DNA of 10,352 nt from Bacillota bacterium (GTDB taxonomy: Bacteria; Bacillota; Clostridia; Lachnospirales; CAG-274), in contig JAGAHK010000125.1 in NCBI GenBank assembly GCA_017627115.1, positions 1-10,352 of the forward strand. The letters are read 5' to 3'. The position numbers and the translations under genes were made by a program. Shown piece after piece: positions 7,159-10,352 of this stretch (position 1 is the stretch's first letter; every line of letters starts with the position of its first letter). The notes beneath the pieces were generated by a model. That model worked only from the letters and a program-made list of their open reading frames with translations. It had not been told where the DNA came from and searched no databases.

Positions 7159-8571
7159 ATGAACAGCGAGATAAAAAACATAAAACTTGAAAGAACCGAA
7201 ACAAAACCTCTTTACAAACAGCTTGCGGCGGAGATATATGCGCTTATGAAAAGCGGCGGCATAGAAAACGGCGAAAAAATGCCGTCCGTAAGGCAGCTTG
7301 CGGCGGCTCTGGGCATAAACAACGGCACGGCTGCCGCGGCATACCGCACACTTGAAGAAAAAAATGTGCTGCGCACGGCACACGGCAAGGGCACATTCTG
7401 CTCAATGCAAAACGAGGATGTATACACGCCGATAGTAAAGCGCAAAAACCCGTATATCACGGCAAGTTCCGATATAAAGGCGGATCTCACAAAAACTTCC
7501 GTTTCGGACACACTTTTCCCCGTGGACAAGTTCCGCGATATTTTCAATATGGTGCTGGAGCGTGACAAAGGTCAGGCTTTCAGTTATCAGCCGTCGGTGG
7601 GCTATGAGCCGTTAAGGCAGAACCTTGCGCGCCTGCTTGCCGAAAAAGGCATAAAGACAAGCGCCGACAGAATACAGATAATCAGCGGCTCACAGCAGGG
7701 TATAGACCTTGTTGCGAGAGCATTTGTACGCAGCGGCAGTGCGGTATTCTGCGAGCAGTTTACCTATCTCGGCGCCGCAAACTCTATGCTTGCGCAGGGT
7801 GCGGAGATATTCTCCGTGCCGCTTGAAAGTGACGGGATAGATATAAATACACTTGAAGATATGATAAAAAGCCGTCTGCCCCGACTTGTGTACATTATGC
7901 CGCGTTTTCAGACACCTACGGGCATAAGCTACAGTCTCGAATGTAAGCGCACCCTGCTCAATCTGGCGTATAAATACGATTTTTATATAATAGAAGAGGA
8001 CAATCTTTCCGATTTCGACTACTCGGGCAGTCCGACTGCACCGCTGAAAGCGCTGGATTACAAAAACAAGGTCATATATATAAAAAGTTTTTCAAAGATA
8101 CTTATGCCCGGGCTGCGGCTTGGATATATGGTGCTGCCCAAAACCGTGAGCGAAAAGATAGCGGGGCTGAAAGCAAGCACGGACATCAGCACATCGGGCT
8201 TTACACAGCGTGCCTTTGATATGTTTTTGCAGACAAAAGGCTGGGAACGGCACAAAAGCGATATTGCAGCCCGTTTCAAAGCAAAGTATAGCCTTGCGCT
8301 TTCGCTTGCACGAAAGCATTTAAGCGGCTTTTTTGAAATATCCGAACCCAAAGGCGGTCTTATACTCTGGCTGAAACTAAAAAAAGGGTACGATACCGAC
8401 AGCCTTATAAAAGCCTTTGCGGAAGCGGGCACCGCCGTTATTTCGGGCAGTTTTTACAGCCCCGCGTCCGAGAACACACCGTATATCGCACTGTCATTTG
8501 CGGATATTGACGAAAGTGCGATGAAAACGGGATTTGAGATAATGGAAAGGGTCTGCGCGGAATTGCTTTAA
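7159..8571 (+). CDS. MocR-family transcriptional regulator (GntR DNA-binding domain fused to aminotransferase fold)
   Basis: This 470-residue protein combines two domains. A GntR winged helix spans about 17-80 (PLYKQLAAEIY, MPSVRQLAAALGINNGTAAAAY, HGKGTF). A fold-type-I aminotransferase domain spans about 108-465 (YQPSVGYEPLRQNLARLLAE, IISGSQQGIDL, FQTPTG). The predicted PLP-binding lysine is K313 in IKSFSKILMPGLRLGY. Such proteins sense a metabolite with PLP and control transport, vitamin B6, GABA or amino-acid genes rather than acting as metabolic enzymes. The motif usually written EDDY reads EEDN here (279-282), a possible change at PLP-contacting residues. The ATG lies 3 nt after the addB stop, with only a weak GTGAG before it, so translation is probably coupled to addB. 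MocR genes usually stand divergent to their target; here no divergent target is visible and the ligand is unknown. The family is secure, the regulon is not. Confidence 0.93.
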   Translation: MNSEIKNIKLERTETKPLYKQLAAEIYALMKSGGIENGEKMPSVRQLAAALGINNGTAAAAYRTLEEKNVLRTAHGKGTFCSMQNEDVYTPIVKRKNPYITASSDIKADLTKTSVSDTLFPVDKFRDIFNMVLERDKGQAFSYQPSVGYEPLRQNLARLLAEKGIKTSADRIQIISGSQQGIDLVARAFVRSGSAVFCEQFTYLGAANSMLAQGAEIFSVPLESDGIDINTLEDMIKSRLPRLVYIMPRFQTPTGISYSLECKRTLLNLAYKYDFYIIEEDNLSDFDYSGSPTAPLKALDYKNKVIYIKSFSKILMPGLRLGYMVLPKTVSEKIAGLKASTDISTSGFTQRAFDMFLQTKGWERHKSDIAARFKAKYSLALSLARKHLSGFFEISEPKGGLILWLKLKKGYDTDSLIKAFAEAGTAVISGSFYSPASENTPYIALSFADIDESAMKTGFEIMERVCAELL

Positions 8572-8593
8572 AATCAATACTGCCTTAAACATA

Positions 8594-8624
8594 AAAAGGA
8601 GCCGTTGAAAAAACAGCTCCTTTT
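8594..8624. terminator. Bidirectional intrinsic terminator between convergent genes
   Basis: AAAAGGAGC (8594-8602) pairs perfectly with GCTCCTTTT (8616-8624) across a 13-nt loop, a 9-bp stem. Reading rightwards it ends the addB-mocR transcript 22 nt after the mocR stop, with a TTTT tail broken by GC. Reading leftwards it ends the surface-protein transcript, with its stem beginning just 4 nt beyond that gene's stop and a better T tract (TTTTTAT). Confidence 0.8.
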
Positions 8625-8628
8625 GCAT

Positions 8629-10352
8629 TTAAGTATTAAGTATGGCAATAACATCAAGCATATCGGGCTCATCCTTTGTCGGGTCGCCTGCTCTTGCGGC
8701 TATAAGCTGACTTTCCGTAAGAGCGGTCACTGTGCCGTTTATGTATTTAAGCAAAAGCGCAGCATCCTTTTCATCGGCATTATTTTCCTCATCCAAATCA
8801 ACATTGCCGAGTTCAACAAAGGCAAAACCGTTTTGGTCGGCATAGTATTTCAGATTATCGCTGCTGTTGTCTATATGCCCGTAGATAGTGAATCCCTCTG
8901 TCGGCTGTCCGTTTACATAACCGAAATTACGGTAATTTGCAGCAACGGAAACATATTTATTTTTTAGCACAACATATTTAAGCGGAGCATCGAAAAACGC
9001 ATTTCTGTTTATAATAACAAAATTCTCACCTACAAAATACGCCTTTTCAAGCTGTGAACAGTTCATAAACGCAGACCAGCCTATCGTGCTGACATTTTTC
9101 GGTATAACAACAGAAGTAAGGCCGCTGCCGTCAAAAGCACTGTCTTTAATCCATATAATACTGTCGGGCAGGGAAACCTGCTCAAGCGCGGTATAATCAT
9201 AAAAAGCATAAGCACCGACAGTTGTTATCCCGTCCTCTGTAACAACCTTTTCTATCTTGCCTTTCAGATATTCCCAAGAGGGTCTGTCTGTTTCCGTGAA
9301 GTCGGGCATTTCGCCGCTGCCGCTTATTGTAAGTGTTTTTGTCACATAAGAAAATGTCCATTCGCAGCTGCCTGCCGTGCCGCTTATTTCGGCATCAAGC
9401 ACCGTTACTGCGGGTGTACACACATCGAGCGTTTTAGCGTCAAAATCATAAAACGACAGATTTTCGTCACCCATTTTTATTTTTGTATCATCGGTAAAAT
9501 AATATCCGTCTTTTGCGGTCAGGGTGATATTGCATACATATAATTCACCTGTCGAAACACTGCTCTCTTCATCGAGCCTTTCCGTCATACTGCCATCCTC
9601 ATCTTCATACCAATCAATATCCGAAATTTCACATTCGCTTTCGGGCGAAACGGAAAGTGTTATTGCAAAATAGGGGTTTTCTCCGCTGTAAAGGTCTCTT
9701 ATGCCGCTTATTTCCACAGTCTCAACGGCTTTATCCCATTTTGCATAAAGTGTAGTATTGGCGGTTATAGGCGTTTCATAGAAATCAAACTCATTCACAC
9801 ACGCAGCTTCTCTATACCAGCCCATAAATTTATATCCGTTGGCTTCGGGGTCGTCGGGTATCGGCGATTTGTCCCCCGAAAGCACCGTTTCCGCTTCGGG
9901 CGCGGTGCCGTGTCCGTTTGTGTTGAATGTTACCGTATAATACGGCAGCCATTTAGCGTAGAGTGTCAGGTTTGAAGTTACGCTTGTGTTGAAATCATAT
10001 GGGTTTATACAAGCTGCTTCTTTGTACCAGCCGTCAAACTCATATCCCGATGCTGTGGGCGCTTTGGGGTACTTAACTTTTTGTCCCTTAAGCACGTTTT
10101 GGGATACGGGCGCAGTTCCGTGTCCGTTTGCCTTGAAAGTTACCGTATAATATGTCCAAATACTGCTGTAATTTTGAAATTTGACCGTTGTGTTTTCACC
10201 GAATACCAAGTTTGCGTTTGCGCTTGTGAGCGATACCGTCTGTGCATTGGCCGTCAATGTGTAATCCACGCCCTCTGTTAATGTGTTATGGTAGTTTTCG
10301 GATAAAAACGTACCAAGAGTATCACTGCCGCAAATAACATGATCAATATAGT
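8629..10352 (-). CDS. Secreted modular surface protein: InlB B-repeats, BspA-like LRRs, dockerin-like C-terminus; 5' end outside window
   Basis: The frame is open from the right edge to the TAA at 8629-8631, giving at least 573 residues. An internal GTG at 10269 is not the start, since coding continues upstream (LGTFLSENYHNTLTEGVDY). Two InlB/Listeria-Bacteroides repeats (68-69 residues each) cover 10152-9949 and 9942-9736, both YYTVTF..NGHGTAP...GYxFxGWYxEAAC...LYAKW. An Ig-like or strand-rich section follows (about 9735-9400, ITLTAKDGYYFTDDTKIKM), then the BspA-type lead-in TLTISGSGEMPDF and leucine-rich repeats at about 9255-8960 (GAYAFYDYTALEQVSLPDSI, IGWSAFMNCSQLEKAYF). The last 60 residues (from about 8808) resemble a type I dockerin: two F-helix-like segments DAALLLKYING and MLDVIAILN, each preceded by an altered calcium loop. 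No cell-wall sorting signal is visible. A role in adhesion or substrate/host-glycan contact is inferred; the signal peptide must lie beyond the edge. Confidence 0.85.
   Translation of the reverse strand, partial: YIDHVICGSDTLGTFLSENYHNTLTEGVDYTLTANAQTVSLTSANANLVFGENTTVKFQNYSSIWTYYTVTFKANGHGTAPVSQNVLKGQKVKYPKAPTASGYEFDGWYKEAACINPYDFNTSVTSNLTLYAKWLPYYTVTFNTNGHGTAPEAETVLSGDKSPIPDDPEANGYKFMGWYREAACVNEFDFYETPITANTTLYAKWDKAVETVEISGIRDLYSGENPYFAITLSVSPESECEISDIDWYEDEDGSMTERLDEESSVSTGELYVCNITLTAKDGYYFTDDTKIKMGDENLSFYDFDAKTLDVCTPAVTVLDAEISGTAGSCEWTFSYVTKTLTISGSGEMPDFTETDRPSWEYLKGKIEKVVTEDGITTVGAYAFYDYTALEQVSLPDSIIWIKDSAFDGSGLTSVVIPKNVSTIGWSAFMNCSQLEKAYFVGENFVIINRNAFFDAPLKYVVLKNKYVSVAANYRNFGYVNGQPTEGFTIYGHIDNSSDNLKYYADQNGFAFVELGNVDLDEENNADEKDAALLLKYINGTVTALTESQLIAARAGDPTKDEPDMLDVIAILNT
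9736..10152 (-). repeat. Tandem pair of InlB B-repeat (Listeria-Bacteroides) modules
   Basis: Two adjacent modules of 68 and 69 codons (10152-9949 and 9942-9736) are separated by two codons. They share most positions, and the start of each is also conserved at DNA level: CCGTGTCCGTTTG and GTTACCGTATAATA (plus-strand reading) occur in both copies, near 9909/9930 and 10118/10140. This suggests an internal duplication or continuing recombination. More copies could lie upstream beyond the edge; the 44 residues before the first copy do not show another module. Confidence 0.85.

Noticed and set aside
8605..8967. 120-codon plus-strand open frame after mocR
   Set aside because: It begins inside the terminator hairpin and runs antisense to the dockerin-like and LRR region of the surface protein; no recognisable domain.
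10267..10269. GTG as start of the surface protein
   Set aside because: The frame stays open to the window edge with protein-like sequence, no ribosome site is next to it, and a secreted protein would need a signal peptide, which is not there.
1..10352. Defence system, prophage, CRISPR array or transposon
   Set aside because: No spaced direct repeats, transposase, integrase or nuclease-toxin genes were seen beyond the housekeeping AddB nuclease, and no target-site duplications stood out.

Overview
The window looks like chromosomal DNA from a Gram-positive member of the Clostridia, most likely Oscillospiraceae/Ruminococcaceae. The basis is AddB-type rather than RecBCD-type recombination, frequent ATA isoleucine codons, strong Shine-Dalgarno sites with SigA-like promoters, and a surface protein combining InlB-type repeats, BspA-like leucine-rich repeats and a dockerin-like tail, a mix common in that family. 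No tRNA, rRNA, CRISPR array, insertion sequence or phage gene was seen. The genus is an inference.

Layout. Minus strand, 1-1869: a three-gene operon running leftwards, trmL (tRNA wobble 2'-O-methyltransferase), a 136-residue acidic protein of unknown function, and a membrane-anchored extracellular protein that runs off the left edge. It starts from a clear promoter at 1905-1933. Minus strand, 1989-3569: prfC (release factor 3) with its own promoter. The 244-bp gap at 3570-3813 is a divergent control region with one promoter for prfC, one for addB, and an 11-bp inverted repeat between them. Plus strand, 3814-8571: addB (helicase/nuclease subunit with an Fe-S cluster), followed after 3 nt by a MocR-type regulator (GntR DNA-binding domain plus aminotransferase fold). 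A hairpin at 8594-8624 serves as terminator for this pair and for the convergent surface-protein gene, which fills 8629-10352 on the minus strand and lacks its 5' end here.

How the genes fit together. trmL and prfC are both translation genes, next to each other but with separate promoters. addB is a DNA-repair gene whose usual partner addA is not next to it; an apparently unrelated PLP-binding regulator follows instead. The surface protein is a separate unit. Nothing here is clearly a new defence or mobile system. The points most worth a second look are the addB-mocR pairing, the inverted repeat between the divergent promoters, the degraded calcium loops of the dockerin-like domain, and the two uncharacterised proteins downstream of trmL.
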